DNA from: Candidatus Woesearchaeota archaeon
GTDB taxonomy: Archaea; Nanobdellota; Nanobdellia; Woesearchaeales; ARS49
Reading direction: 5' to 3'
Length of the DNA stretch: 64,000 bases
Assembly: GCA_019323015.1 (NCBI GenBank)
Contig: JAHWHY010000007.1
Span: forward strand, 9,038 to 73,037
Part shown: in pieces, positions 49,804 through 58,841 of the stretch
How the letters are laid out: each line of letters starts with the position of its first letter
How positions within the stretch are numbered: the first letter of the stretch is position 1
Notes under the pieces: model-generated
Database searches by the model: none
What the model was told of the DNA's origin: nothing
What the model saw: the letters and a program-made list of their open reading frames with translations, nothing else
Program-made: the position numbers and the translations under genes

Positions 49804-50078
49804 TGAGTGAAGACAGTAAAAGTACCAACAAAAAAACACTAACACAAAGACTTGCTGAAATTGGAGGAATAGCAGGAACAGCAATAGGCACAACAGCAGT
49901 TAGTTTATTCTTATATTACCGGCCTGATATGCCCAATTACACTCCGCCACATTTGCTTGTTGATTTGGCTTGCACAATAATATCGTTAGAACTCTGTGGT
50001 GTTGCGGGTTATGAAGCTGGCAGATCAATCGGGAGTCATGCAGATTATTACTATCGGGGGCAAAATCAAAATGAGTGA
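49804..50078 (+). CDS. MSED small membrane protein 1
   Basis: 91 residues from MSEDSKSTNKKT, two hydrophobic helices (GGIAGTAIGTTAVSLFLYY and LLVDLACTIISLELCGVAGY). In-frame GTG/TTG starts lie 10-13 nt upstream. First of three consecutive genes whose products begin MSED. Function unknown; adjacent to a TrmB-like regulator. Confidence 0.65.
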
Positions 50079-50289
50079 AGACAAAACAAAAGAGCCATAT
50101 CTCCAAATAAAAGACTTTATGCCTGTTTATGGCATATATTCCTATTTGGATAGGGTTCCTGAAGAAAAAAGACTAAGCGCCAGAGACATAATTAACACAT
50201 ATATCCTTGTAATTGGTCAATCTACAATAAGTACAGCAGCAAGTATAGGGATAGTCACAGGTCTTGAAGCAATACTTAAATCCATATAA
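50071..50289 (+). CDS. MSED small membrane protein 2
   Basis: 72 residues starting MSEDKTKEPYLQIKD, with a C-terminal hydrophobic region (ILVIGQSTISTAASIGIVTG). GGGGGC site upstream; overlaps the previous gene by 8 nt. Confidence 0.63.
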   Translation: MSEDKTKEPYLQIKDFMPVYGIYSYLDRVPEEKRLSARDIINTYILVIGQSTISTAASIGIVTGLEAILKSI

Positions 50290-50303
50290 ACAAGGGGATC
50301 AAA

Positions 50304-50621
50304 ATGAGTGAAGACAGCAAGCTAGTGAGAATATTAGAAAAAGTTGGAGAAGAAAGAGCAAAATCTGTTCTGCGCGCCGGAATAGGCGCGTTATGGAGCA
50401 CAATAGACTGCATATCTTCAGGTCTACCTATCCTAACTTTAGGTATGCCTATTTTAGATTATATCAAAAGTGCAGAAGCTTATGATTATGGTTTTGGTGA
50501 TAGCAGATTTCCGCCTAGAGAATACTATAGAGGATTAATAACATATGCTCTGAGTGCAAGCATTCCTTTTATAGTCAAATATCATAAAGAAATCGCAGAA
50601 CTGACTGACAAACTTCTTTAA
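50304..50621 (+). CDS. MSED small membrane protein 3
   Basis: 105 residues starting MSEDSKLVRILEKVG, with a hydrophobic segment (SSGLPILTLGMPILDYI) and a second one near the end (LITYALSASIPFIVKY). AAGGGGAT site upstream. Same N-terminal tetrapeptide as the two preceding genes. Confidence 0.63.
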   Translation: MSEDSKLVRILEKVGEERAKSVLRAGIGALWSTIDCISSGLPILTLGMPILDYIKSAEAYDYGFGDSRFPPREYYRGLITYALSASIPFIVKYHKEIAELTDKLL

Positions 50622-50720
50622 TTTTCTCTCATAATCCCATAATCAAACCACTGGACACTGGACAAGCTGTCGTGGCCTATTTAAATGGATTTGATTCTGA
50701 AATATTTAGAGGTGAAAACA

Positions 50721-50792
50721 ATGATTGACTTGAGCCAGCAAACAATCAAACACTTATTTTTCGAACAAATAAAAGCATTAAACAAGAGGTGA
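50721..50792 (+). CDS. Micro-ORF 23 aa, upstream partner of a 49-aa acidic protein
   Basis: ATG 5-6 nt after AGAGGTGA. Product MIDLSQQTIKHLFFEQI.... Its stop codon sits inside the ribosome-binding site of the next ORF (AAGAGGTGATAA), a translational-coupling arrangement. Could be a leader peptide. Confidence 0.45.
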   Translation: MIDLSQQTIKHLFFEQIKALNKR

Positions 50793-50798
50793 TAAACT

Positions 50799-50948
50799 GT
50801 GGGAGTAACTCCAATATTTGAAGACCCTCTATTTGAGGAACTAAAAGAACTAGACATATATGAAGAAGAAGGCGTAGAAAACTTAATGGATGAAGACGGC
50901 ATATCTGATGTAGAATGCGGATTCATGACAGGATTCTTGGCTTCTTAA
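50799..50948 (+). CDS. Acidic micro-protein (49 aa)
   Basis: GTG start after AAGAGGTGA. Product has 16 Asp/Glu residues (FEDPLFEELKELDIYEEEG...) and no Lys after residue 16. No recognised family. A TATA-like ATTTAAATGG (near 50,680) heads the two-ORF unit. Confidence 0.5.
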   Translation: MGVTPIFEDPLFEELKELDIYEEEGVENLMDEDGISDVECGFMTGFLAS

Positions 50949-51024
50949 TTTCTTTTTCTTTTTATATATTTTTATATAAACCTGAATCATAAGCTTTTTA
51001 AAGGCTCTACTGCTACTTTGTAAT

Positions 51025-51597
51025 ATGGCGACGATAAACAAGGATGAGTACCACGTAAACAAATCAAGAGTACTCAGACAAATAAACGAAGGAGCAGTAT
51101 TCATACATCCTACTGATACAATCTACGGGATAGGATGCGATGCAACAAATGAAGAGGCAGTAGAAAAAGTAAGACAAGCAAAACAAAAAAAAGACCTGCC
51201 ATTCAACATAATCGCGCCATCAAGAGATTGGGTGAGAGCAAACTGTGAAGTAGACAAAGAAGCAGAAGAATGGCTGGCAAAGCTACCAGGACCATACACA
51301 ATCATTCTAAAACTAAAAAAAGACAGTGCAATAGCAAAGAACGTCAATCCAACTGGAGACGGCACAGTAGGAATACGAAGGCCAGACCACTGGATAAGCG
51401 ATATAACAAACGACCTAGACAAACCAATAGTAACAACATCAGCAAACATAACAGGAAAAAGCTTTATGACAGAAATAGACAACTTGGACATAAATGTGAA
51501 GAAAAAAATGGACTTCATAATCTACGAAGGCGAGAAAAAAGGAAGACCAAGCACAATAGTCGACCTAGCCAGAAAACGTGGATTAATCAAGAGATAA
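51025..51597 (+). CDS. tsaC: Threonylcarbamoyl-AMP synthase (Sua5/YrdC)
   Basis: 190 residues: GAVFIHPTDTIYGIGCDATN, KxxxLPF (KKKDLPFNIIA), a PGPYTIILK segment and VTTSANITGKS are YrdC-domain motifs. Makes the threonylcarbamoyl donor for t6A37 of tRNAs. The C-terminal Sua5 domain is absent. Confidence 0.93.
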   Translation: MATINKDEYHVNKSRVLRQINEGAVFIHPTDTIYGIGCDATNEEAVEKVRQAKQKKDLPFNIIAPSRDWVRANCEVDKEAEEWLAKLPGPYTIILKLKKDSAIAKNVNPTGDGTVGIRRPDHWISDITNDLDKPIVTTSANITGKSFMTEIDNLDINVKKKMDFIIYEGEKKGRPSTIVDLARKRGLIKR

Positions 51598-51622
51598 AGC
51601 TTTTTTCTAAACGAGGTTAAAA

Positions 51623-52237
51623 ATGAAAATACTTGCTGCAGGCGACTTTCACGGAGACCAGACAATAGCCAAGCAATTGGCTGAACAAGCTGAAAAAGAA
51701 AAAGTAGACTTAGTCATACTAAACGGAGACCTGGTAGAGGAAAGCCAGACAGAAGGAATCATAGGCATATTCAAGGAAAAAGGACAAAAAGTATTGATAT
51801 TATCAGGCAATCATGAACTGCCTGCAACAACCCAGTTCTTAGCAGACCTGTATGGATTCACAAATCTGCATGCATATTCATTACAATCAGGAGATGTAGG
51901 AATCTTCGGGTGCGGAGGGGCAAACCTTGGCCTGAGCCAGTTAAGTGAAAAAGAGATATTCTATGCACTAAGAACAGGATTTGAGAGAATAAAAAACTTG
52001 CCCAAGAAAATAATGGTAACACACGTACACCCAAGCGACAGCATGATAGAAAAAATCTCAAAAACAGCAGGAATCATACCAATGGACGGCAGCACAGGAC
52101 TGAAAAAAGCAGTAGATGAATTCAAACCAGACATTTTAATCTGCGGACACGTGCATGAAGCAGAAGGCATAGAAGAAAAAATAGGCAAGACAAAAGTAAT
52201 AAATGTCGGAAAAAAAGGAAAAATAATAGAAATCTAA
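51623..52237 (+). CDS. Calcineurin-like metallophosphoesterase
   Basis: 204 residues: AAGDFHGD (D-x-H), LNGDLVE (GD), SGNHE (GNHE), MVTHVHP and CGHVHEAE complete the two-metal site. YfcE/MJ0936-like, acting on small phosphodiesters. Ends 4 nt into the convergent glucokinase gene. Confidence 0.9.
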   Translation: MKILAAGDFHGDQTIAKQLAEQAEKEKVDLVILNGDLVEESQTEGIIGIFKEKGQKVLILSGNHELPATTQFLADLYGFTNLHAYSLQSGDVGIFGCGGANLGLSQLSEKEIFYALRTGFERIKNLPKKIMVTHVHPSDSMIEKISKTAGIIPMDGSTGLKKAVDEFKPDILICGHVHEAEGIEEKIGKTKVINVGKKGKIIEI

Positions 52238-53214
52238 AGCTTTGAAGCTAAGTTAGCAGCCCCAAGCAAAGCAACATCCTCATTCATAACAACATAAACA
52301 GGGATTTTTCTCAACAAAGGAGCCATCTTGGACTTATCCTCAAAAGACTTCTTGAAAACCTGTGATTTCAATTTCCTAGCAAGAAGCCTGGACAAGCTGC
52401 CAACCAAGAAAACACCACCATTAGCTTTTGCAGTCAGGGCAAGATTGCCTGCCTCAGAAGCATAAAAAGACGTGAACATATCAACAGCTTTCTTGCAAGC
52501 AGAATCTTTTCCTTTAAGAGCCTCATCAGCAATGACAAGATACGGATCCTTCTTCTTGAACAGCTTCTTAACCCTATCAGACTCCTTAACATGCCCTGTC
52601 TGAGTCAAGAATTGATAAATGCGATACAGGCCTTTCTTAGAAACAACAGTCTCAACATCAGCACGGCCGCTCTTGCGCTTAACAAACTTCTTCAGCTCCC
52701 ACTCAAGCTCATTTCTTGCAGCAAAATCAACATGACCGCCTTCAGAAGGAAGAACAAAATCATCATGACCAAGCCATGCAATAATAGACTCACCAAGACC
52801 AGTACTAGCACCAAGAACTGCTTTTGAACTGAACTTAACAGGTTTGCCTGGCTTAATCTGTTTCAAATCAGACTTTTTCAATACCTCAATACCAAACGCA
52901 ATGCCCTCATAATCATTGAGAACAGTGACCTTCTTTATGCCAAACAACTTGTTTATCTTTGCAGCATCAATTGACCAAGGAAGATTAGTCATCTTACATA
53001 CATTATCATGACAAGGGCCTGCAGCAACAAAACAAGCAGCTTTAGGGGTGGCTTTTGCAACTGCAAGGAAATTCTTGAGCATTGTGTAAAAGCTCTTGAA
53101 ACGCGGAGTAGAGTATTCCTCTGCAATCATCCGCTTAAAACTACCATTAGCATAATTAAAAACAGCAAACTTGGTCTTAGAACCACCAATCCTTCCAGCC
53201 AGTATTAAACTCAT
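52234..53214 (-). CDS. glk: Glucokinase
   Basis: 326 residues, ASKHA fold of the Glk family: IGGSKTKFAVFN phosphate-1 loop, GPCHDNVCKMTNLPWSID, TVLNDYEGIAFG and GASTGLGESII. Usual DGGTN/DIGGT N-terminus reads RIGGSKT here. Phosphorylates glucose with ATP. Overlaps the RtcB gene by 4 nt on the same strand. Confidence 0.85.
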   Translation of the reverse strand: MSLILAGRIGGSKTKFAVFNYANGSFKRMIAEEYSTPRFKSFYTMLKNFLAVAKATPKAACFVAAGPCHDNVCKMTNLPWSIDAAKINKLFGIKKVTVLNDYEGIAFGIEVLKKSDLKQIKPGKPVKFSSKAVLGASTGLGESIIAWLGHDDFVLPSEGGHVDFAARNELEWELKKFVKRKSGRADVETVVSKKGLYRIYQFLTQTGHVKESDRVKKLFKKKDPYLVIADEALKGKDSACKKAVDMFTSFYASEAGNLALTAKANGGVFLVGSLSRLLARKLKSQVFKKSFEDKSKMAPLLRKIPVYVVMNEDVALLGAANLASKL

Positions 53215-56045
53215 CCTTTAATCACCCCGTATGGCACTAATCTAGCAACCTTGTTGCCAATACCTAATTCAGTACTTACTCTAGCTACTTCATCTATGTC
53301 TTTATAAACCTTATGACACTCTTCTGCAAGACCTTTCCAAGAACCAGCCTTGACCTTGATACCCATCTCTTCAAGATGCTTCTTGACTTCTTCACCCCTA
53401 TAGTGCTTTAGAGCCCAAGCCCTAGAAGCAACCCTGCCAGCACCATGAGCAGTAGAGCCCCAAGAAATCTCTTCTGCCTTTTTTGTGCCAACCATCACAT
53501 AAGAAGCAGTACCCATAGAACCAGGAATCAAAACAGGCTGGCCAACCTTTCTGTAAACCTCTGGAACCTCTTTTCTTCCAGGACCAAAAGACCGAGTAGC
53601 ACCTTTTCTATGAACACATAATTTCTTTTTCTTTCCATCAACATCATGATCCTCAAACTTAGCAATATTATGACAGACATCATAAACCATATCCATACCA
53701 TCAGAAGAACCCATCACCTTCTTGAAAACATCACGAGTCCAATGAGCAATCATCTGCCTGTTAGCAAAAGCGAAATTAATAGCAGAGGCCATGGCCTTGC
53801 AATAATCCTGGCCCAAATCTGAATTAATAGGAGCATTAATCAACTCCCTATCCGGCAGATGAGAATGACCATACTTATCCTCCATCAATTTAATATAATC
53901 AGAAGCAACCTGATGACCAAACCCCCTTGAGCCGCAGTGAATCATCACAAGTATTTGTCCTGATTTATCAATGCCAAAGTTCTTTGCAATATCCTCATCA
54001 TAAATCTTATCAACTTTCTGAATCTCCAAGAAATGATTGCCTGCACCAAGAGTACCTAATTGCGGAAGACCTCTTGCCAGAGCTCTTGTAGAACACTTGC
54101 CTGGATCTGCACCAGGCATCATGCCATTTTCCTCTGTTCTTTTTAGGTCATCTTTTGTTCCATAACCATTTTTCAAGGCCCATTCTGAACCATTTTTCAA
54201 AACCTCTAATAATTCTGACTTTGATAATTTAGTTATGCCTCCCTTGCCAACGCCAGCAGGAATCTCCTTGTATAACCCGTCTAACAAATCCTGACGTTTC
54301 TTGTCAATTTCTTCAGCAGACCAATTAGTTCTCAATAATCTTACACCGCAGTTGGAAACAACGAAAGAATTTGCAAAAAAATTATGATTATCCCTTACAT
54401 TAAAGTCATATACCTCTTCCTTTCCACAAGGTGTGATTGCCTGAACCTTATCAAAAATAGCCCCAAACACATCATATTCTTCTAGTCTTTTATCTTTAAA
54501 CTCATTAAAAGAAATAAATTCCAGAGAAAGCCTCTGACCTGCAGTCTCATAATAATGCCTTTCAATAAACCGCTCATTAATCATACCTGAAAATGTTTTC
54601 TTGACTTCAGCTATGCCAAAACCTGTTTTACGATACTTCTTTATCTTTTCAGCCAGTTCTTGTCTTTTCATATTTTCCTGCTTTTTTAACAAAATATAAA
54701 GAACTGCAATATTTGCCAGCTTATTTCGTGTATTATTGTACTCAACACCTACAGACCGCCACAACCTGATAAGATTATTCTCTTCTGCAGACAGGATCAA
54801 CCTAAACCTTTTAGTTTTTTCACCATGCTTATTGACGAATTCATCCCTATCGCTAATTTTATTTACATTTATTTCAAATTCTTCCAGTAACTCAGTTATT
54901 TCAAGCATAAATGACCTAGCACCTGAACTTAAAGAGGCAATCTTATTTTGTGAAAGTATAGGTGAATAAAATCCTGTTTTAGTATGAGTAGCAGGAGCAC
55001 TCAATTCAGCGCCAAAAAAAGCAGCAAGAAACTGCCTTTTAACACTTTTAGGCCCTTTTTTAATCCAGTCAGGAACAGAATAATCTTGCCTTGTCTTATT
55101 TCCCACAGGAACACCACGCGCTTTTAAAATATCAGCAAATTCCCTTGTTTTAACATGCAATTCAAAAGTGGTTGATGCAAACTCCTTTTTACCATACTGC
55201 GTGATTATGTTATGTTCTCTTGTCCTTGAATGGATTTGAGATCTAAACCCCAGCCGAGAAATATCTTCTTGTATCTGCAGCAAATCCTCTTTTTTACCAT
55301 AAAATGCTACATAACCTTTTTTCCCAGAAAAATACAAGCAGCCATCACCGAATAAGTAACCCACAATCTTTGCAAGAATTAAATTCTTTTCAGAAATGTT
55401 TTGCCTGGGCACCCCCTCAAAAAGATTCACTCCAACTTCCTGTCCTGAAAGAGATTCCACAGGAAGCATCCCTGCCTTAGTCAAAAACGGGTGATCCTTT
55501 GTTGCTTTGATAGTCAATCCTGACTCCAGCCTGACTTCATAAACATTATCTGCTCTCTTTTTCATAAAAGCCACTGCAGGCTTAACCTCTGTTTGCTTTG
55601 TCTCTAAATTCAGGGTCTTAAGATGAACATTCAGCTTCTTCATAACAAAAGTATCTACGATAATTTCTTCATCTAAACAAAACTCTTCAAATTCATTGAT
55701 TTGCCTATAACAGCCAAATTCATCAAGTATTTTAGAATCACCAGTTAAGCAATTGATATCATAACCCACACCGCCTGGACTGATTATACCTTCATCCACA
55801 TCAAAAGCAGCAACACCACCAATAGGAAAACCATAACCCTGATGCGCATCAGGCATTGTATAAGACGCCTTTTGGATACCTTTCAAGCAAGCAACATTTC
55901 TGGCTTGTTCTAAAGTCTTATCTTCCTTTATTTTCTTAATCAAAACCTCCGAAGCATAGACAAAAGCAGGGACAAGCATCTTGCCAGACCTAGGAATCTC
56001 CCAAATATTCTTATCTTTTTTCTTAAGCTCTATTTCATCCCCCAT
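53211..56045 (-). CDS. rtcB: RNA-splicing ligase RtcB with in-frame intein
   Basis: Extein blocks include PDAHQGYGFPIGGVAAF, SPGGVGYDIN|C, HCGSRGFGHQV, NFAFANRQ and VHRKGATRSFGPG with the guanylylated His near the C-terminus (STAHGAGRVASR). The enzyme ligates tRNA exon halves after intron removal. An intein splits the metal-binding Asn-Cys site. Start is the ATG at 56045, about 26 nt from a TATA box; GTG 56057 and ATG 56051 are alternatives. Upstream lies archease, its activator. Confidence 0.95.
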   Translation of the reverse strand: MGDEIELKKKDKNIWEIPRSGKMLVPAFVYASEVLIKKIKEDKTLEQARNVACLKGIQKASYTMPDAHQGYGFPIGGVAAFDVDEGIISPGGVGYDINCLTGDSKILDEFGCYRQINEFEEFCLDEEIIVDTFVMKKLNVHLKTLNLETKQTEVKPAVAFMKKRADNVYEVRLESGLTIKATKDHPFLTKAGMLPVESLSGQEVGVNLFEGVPRQNISEKNLILAKIVGYLFGDGCLYFSGKKGYVAFYGKKEDLLQIQEDISRLGFRSQIHSRTREHNIITQYGKKEFASTTFELHVKTREFADILKARGVPVGNKTRQDYSVPDWIKKGPKSVKRQFLAAFFGAELSAPATHTKTGFYSPILSQNKIASLSSGARSFMLEITELLEEFEINVNKISDRDEFVNKHGEKTKRFRLILSAEENNLIRLWRSVGVEYNNTRNKLANIAVLYILLKKQENMKRQELAEKIKKYRKTGFGIAEVKKTFSGMINERFIERHYYETAGQRLSLEFISFNEFKDKRLEEYDVFGAIFDKVQAITPCGKEEVYDFNVRDNHNFFANSFVVSNCGVRLLRTNWSAEEIDKKRQDLLDGLYKEIPAGVGKGGITKLSKSELLEVLKNGSEWALKNGYGTKDDLKRTEENGMMPGADPGKCSTRALARGLPQLGTLGAGNHFLEIQKVDKIYDEDIAKNFGIDKSGQILVMIHCGSRGFGHQVASDYIKLMEDKYGHSHLPDRELINAPINSDLGQDYCKAMASAINFAFANRQMIAHWTRDVFKKVMGSSDGMDMVYDVCHNIAKFEDHDVDGKKKKLCVHRKGATRSFGPGRKEVPEVYRKVGQPVLIPGSMGTASYVMVGTKKAEEISWGSTAHGAGRVASRAWALKHYRGEEVKKHLEEMGIKVKAGSWKGLAEECHKVYKDIDEVARVSTELGIGNKVARLVPYGVIKG
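54351..55751 (-). other. Intein with LAGLIDADG homing endonuclease in RtcB
   Basis: 467 residues. Begins at Cys (CLTGDSKIL, block A), has a block-B segment KATKDHPFLT, LAGLIDADG-like motifs (IVGYLFGDGCL and FLAAFFGAELS), block F (VYDFNVRDNHNFFANSFVVSN) and ends His-dependent Asn before extein Cys. The insertion at the catalytic Cys is a recurrent RtcB intein site. The second motif has lost one acidic residue (GAELS), so cleavage activity is uncertain. Confidence 0.9.
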
Positions 56046-56080
56046 AGACATAATCACTCTCAGAGTATTTAAAAATCTTT

Positions 56081-56491
56081 CTACAAATCAACGACAACCT
56101 GCACGTATTCAGGAGTTATCTCCATCTCTGCATAGGTCATTGCCTTTACAGAACCGATGTGCTGGTGCTCTCCCACAGAATCACCAAGAAGTATTGCATG
56201 CACTTCAAAACCATCTTCAGTCTCGGATATCTTTATTTCCTCAACCTTCTTTGGAATGAAAGCATCAATATCTAATAGCACCAAAAATTCCTCCAGCCAA
56301 TTATACAGCAATGCCTGCTTATCCTTTCCCTTAACCTTAATCTTCTTCTTTATCTTTGCCTTAACATCAGCAAGATTAAACATGAAAGAAAACATGGCCA
56401 AAAGAGCATTGCCAAACTGCTCTTCAAGACTCTTTCCATAGGCGCGAAACTTTCCATCAGCAGTGTGCTCAAGAATATCAAACTTCTTCAT
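56081..56491 (-). CDS. Archease
   Basis: 136 residues starting MKKFDILEHTADGKFRAYG, with acidic metal-binding residues and the GDSVGEHQHIGSVKAMTY segment typical of archease. It accelerates RtcB guanylylation. It lies directly upstream of RtcB on the same strand (35 nt). Confidence 0.92.
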   Translation of the reverse strand: MKKFDILEHTADGKFRAYGKSLEEQFGNALLAMFSFMFNLADVKAKIKKKIKVKGKDKQALLYNWLEEFLVLLDIDAFIPKKVEEIKISETEDGFEVHAILLGDSVGEHQHIGSVKAMTYAEMEITPEYVQVVVDL

Positions 56492-56492
56492 C

Positions 56493-56777
56493 TTAATACA
56501 ACTCAATCTGCGGCCTTTTTTCTGGTGTTTCTTCCTTGTCCTCCTCAGAACCAGGGGCAGGATTGTCAAAAATACTTGCAAACGCACTTCCAGTAGTCTC
56601 TTCAGAAGCACTGCTTGGCTCTGGCTCAGAACCTAGAGTCGGGGAAGGATCATCAAAAATATTCCTAGAAGGACTGTTAGAATAAACAGAACCCTCTCCA
56701 ACAATACTCTGAAGCATTCTTATGGCCTTCCTAATCTCAGAATGAGAATCCTGCGAAGTATCAATAGTTATCTTCAT
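56493..56777 (-). CDS. Hypothetical Ser/Glu/Pro-rich protein
   Basis: 94 residues. Short ordered start (MKITIDTSQDSHSEIRKAIRMLQSIVG), then a disordered acidic tail with two related blocks, NIFDDPSPTLGSEPEPSS and SIFDNPAPGSEEDKEE. Such I/FDDP-type blocks look like linear binding motifs. One nt upstream of archease. Confidence 0.65.
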   Translation of the reverse strand: MKITIDTSQDSHSEIRKAIRMLQSIVGEGSVYSNSPSRNIFDDPSPTLGSEPEPSSASEETTGSAFASIFDNPAPGSEEDKEETPEKRPQIELY

Positions 56778-56816
56778 AGCCTCAATTAAGAAAAAAGAGT
56801 ATAAATATCTTTCGCA

Positions 56817-57209
56817 TCACGCAGCTTTTTTACCGACCTGCTCATAAGTAGAATTATAAAGATTAACACAACTCATAATTACAGCGTTAGCATTGTCAGA
56901 GGCCTTTTCATCAAAAACAACATTAACTATTCTAAAATAAGGATTCTCCCTCTTGAAATCAGAGGCGATTGTAAACCTGCCCCGTGCTTTATCCTTGAGA
57001 GCAGGATCCCTGTTTGAAAAACAAATAATCTCCCCAGTTTCACCATCATAATAGAAATTAGCAAACATCTGCGGACATCGCCTGCCATCCAAGACAACAT
57101 ACCCCCTAGCGCCAACACTTTCTGCATTCATTAATTTCATCATACCGCAATCTTTCAAAGAAAGCATCAATTCTAGATTGCGATCAATAATATCAGATTT
57201 TCTGCCCAT
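56817..57209 (-). CDS. Hypothetical protein, 130 aa
   Basis: Alpha/beta protein starting MGRKSDIIDRNLELMLSLKD with a split-barrel-like pattern (YVVLDGRRCPQMFANFYYDGE, GEIICFSNRDPALKDKARG). Might be a flavin-binding or PPOX-like small domain, but no diagnostic motif is visible. Own AT-rich promoter region. Confidence 0.6.
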   Translation of the reverse strand: MGRKSDIIDRNLELMLSLKDCGMMKLMNAESVGARGYVVLDGRRCPQMFANFYYDGETGEIICFSNRDPALKDKARGRFTIASDFKRENPYFRIVNVVFDEKASDNANAVIMSCVNLYNSTYEQVGKKAA

Positions 57210-57245
57210 ATTAAAAAAACAAGAAAAAACAGTATAAATACTTTT

Positions 57246-57692
57246 CTAATCTCGCCTAATAGTTCCAGGATAAATATCCTTCAAGCCAGTGAACTTAAGA
57301 GCAAGATCATACATCAAGGCCTTTACAGCAGAAAACTCTGCAGAATCAACCTGCTCATTAGCCTGAACCTTCTTGAGAACCCCTATGTGCTCTTCTATCA
57401 AATCAAAAATCCCGTCCGGAGTCAATTGCTTATCATCATACATGCCCCAAACAATTCTAGCATAACGCAGGTTATCCTCATTCACATTAGTGCAGAGCCC
57501 GCTCTGCGCGCCCTCAAAAAAAGCTATTGCCTTGCTAACTGCGGCAGCACTATCAAAAACAAACGCCTTATTCCCGCCGTCTCTCCTGTAAATCTCAAGA
57601 GCCTGACAGGCATTGGCAAGATAACCGCCAATAGTCACATCATGCGCTCCAACTACTTCATCAAGCGCATCTGGTTTTTCAGCATCATTCAT
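57246..57692 (-). CDS. Hypothetical helical protein, 148 aa
   Basis: Starts MNDAEKPDALDEVVGAHDV; predicted mostly alpha-helical, acidic. No family recognised. Codon use resembles neighbours. A TATA-like ATTTAAACTA is located about 35 nt upstream of the ATG. Confidence 0.6.
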   Translation of the reverse strand: MNDAEKPDALDEVVGAHDVTIGGYLANACQALEIYRRDGGNKAFVFDSAAAVSKAIAFFEGAQSGLCTNVNEDNLRYARIVWGMYDDKQLTPDGIFDLIEEHIGVLKKVQANEQVDSAEFSAVKALMYDLALKFTGLKDIYPGTIRRD

Positions 57693-57795
57693 ATTTTCCC
57701 ACCCAAAAATACAAAAAACACAGATAGTTTAAATAGATTTTGGTGAAGAGCAGTTCCATCACATTTAAATATATGTTACAATATATAAATCAAGC

Positions 57796-58707
57796 ATGAA
57801 GCACGCAGTATGGATATTGCTGGTTATCATGCTGGCAGCAACAGCACAAGCAGCAGAAATACATCTCAAGGAAAGCGAGACAGGAACAAAAATAAAAAAC
57901 CAGCTTATTTCTATCAACACAGAAACAGGAGATATCATCAAACAAATAAACGAAGACGGCACACTAGAACTTGAAATAACAAAAGGACAAACAATAGAAC
58001 TAACAGTAGACAACCAAGAAACACAAGGCAAGGACTACTACAGAAAAATAAAATACTCCGGAGAGCAGGAAATCATACTATTTCCAGTAGGCACAATAAG
58101 AGGCATAATAAAAGACAGCCTGGACAACATCGTAGGATTTGCAGACCTCAAGTTTGCATGCAAACCACTCCCCAAAATAAACCATCCCTCAAACGCAGAC
58201 AAATTCGGAACATTCACAACCGTGGCGCCTGTAGGAAAATGCAAAGTATACGCGAGCTATGGTAATGCAATCGGATTCAAAGAAATACAAATAGAGCAAG
58301 GAGAGCTAAAAGACATAGAGATACAGCTTGACAAAACAATCACCACAATCCCAACAAAAAAATATGCCGGCATAGGATTCATCCTACTTATAGCAATTGC
58401 AGCATTGGGAATAATACTGTACCTAAAAACAAAAAAGACAACAAAACCAAAACAAGAACCCAAAAAAACAAACAGAAGCGAAGACATAACAAAAACACTA
58501 AGCAAAAAAGAAAAAGAGATTGTCCAATACCTTGAACTGAACAAAGGAAAAGCACTGCAGGCGCAGATAAGACACAATACAGGCATACCAAGAACAACAC
58601 TTGCGCGCATAATTCAGAGTTTGGAAGACAAAAACATACTAAAAGTAAGAAAAGAAGGAAAAGCAGTCAAAATCAAACTAACAGACTGGTTCTTAGGAAA
58701 AGAGTAA
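57796..58707 (+). CDS. Membrane-anchored winged-helix regulator with exported domain
   Basis: 303 residues. Signal peptide (MKHAVWILLVIMLAATAQA), an exported beta-rich CarboxypepD_reg-like domain, a membrane helix near residues 195-213 (IGFILLIAIAALGIILYL) and a cytosolic MarR/wHTH domain (EKEIVQYLELNKGKALQAQI...PRTTLARIIQSLEDKN). This layout suits one-component signal transduction from outside to DNA. Confidence 0.8.
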   Translation: MKHAVWILLVIMLAATAQAAEIHLKESETGTKIKNQLISINTETGDIIKQINEDGTLELEITKGQTIELTVDNQETQGKDYYRKIKYSGEQEIILFPVGTIRGIIKDSLDNIVGFADLKFACKPLPKINHPSNADKFGTFTTVAPVGKCKVYASYGNAIGFKEIQIEQGELKDIEIQLDKTITTIPTKKYAGIGFILLIAIAALGIILYLKTKKTTKPKQEPKKTNRSEDITKTLSKKEKEIVQYLELNKGKALQAQIRHNTGIPRTTLARIIQSLEDKNILKVRKEGKAVKIKLTDWFLGKE

Positions 58708-58841
58708 AATGGGCATTAACTAACGCCCAAATTCTTAAAAAAAGTTCTAAATGGGCTTATTTCAAGATTTGTTCCAGCGAAACAATATATATTTGCCCGC
58801 ACTTTATACACCACATTAACAATTTCGGAGGGTAAAAAAAC

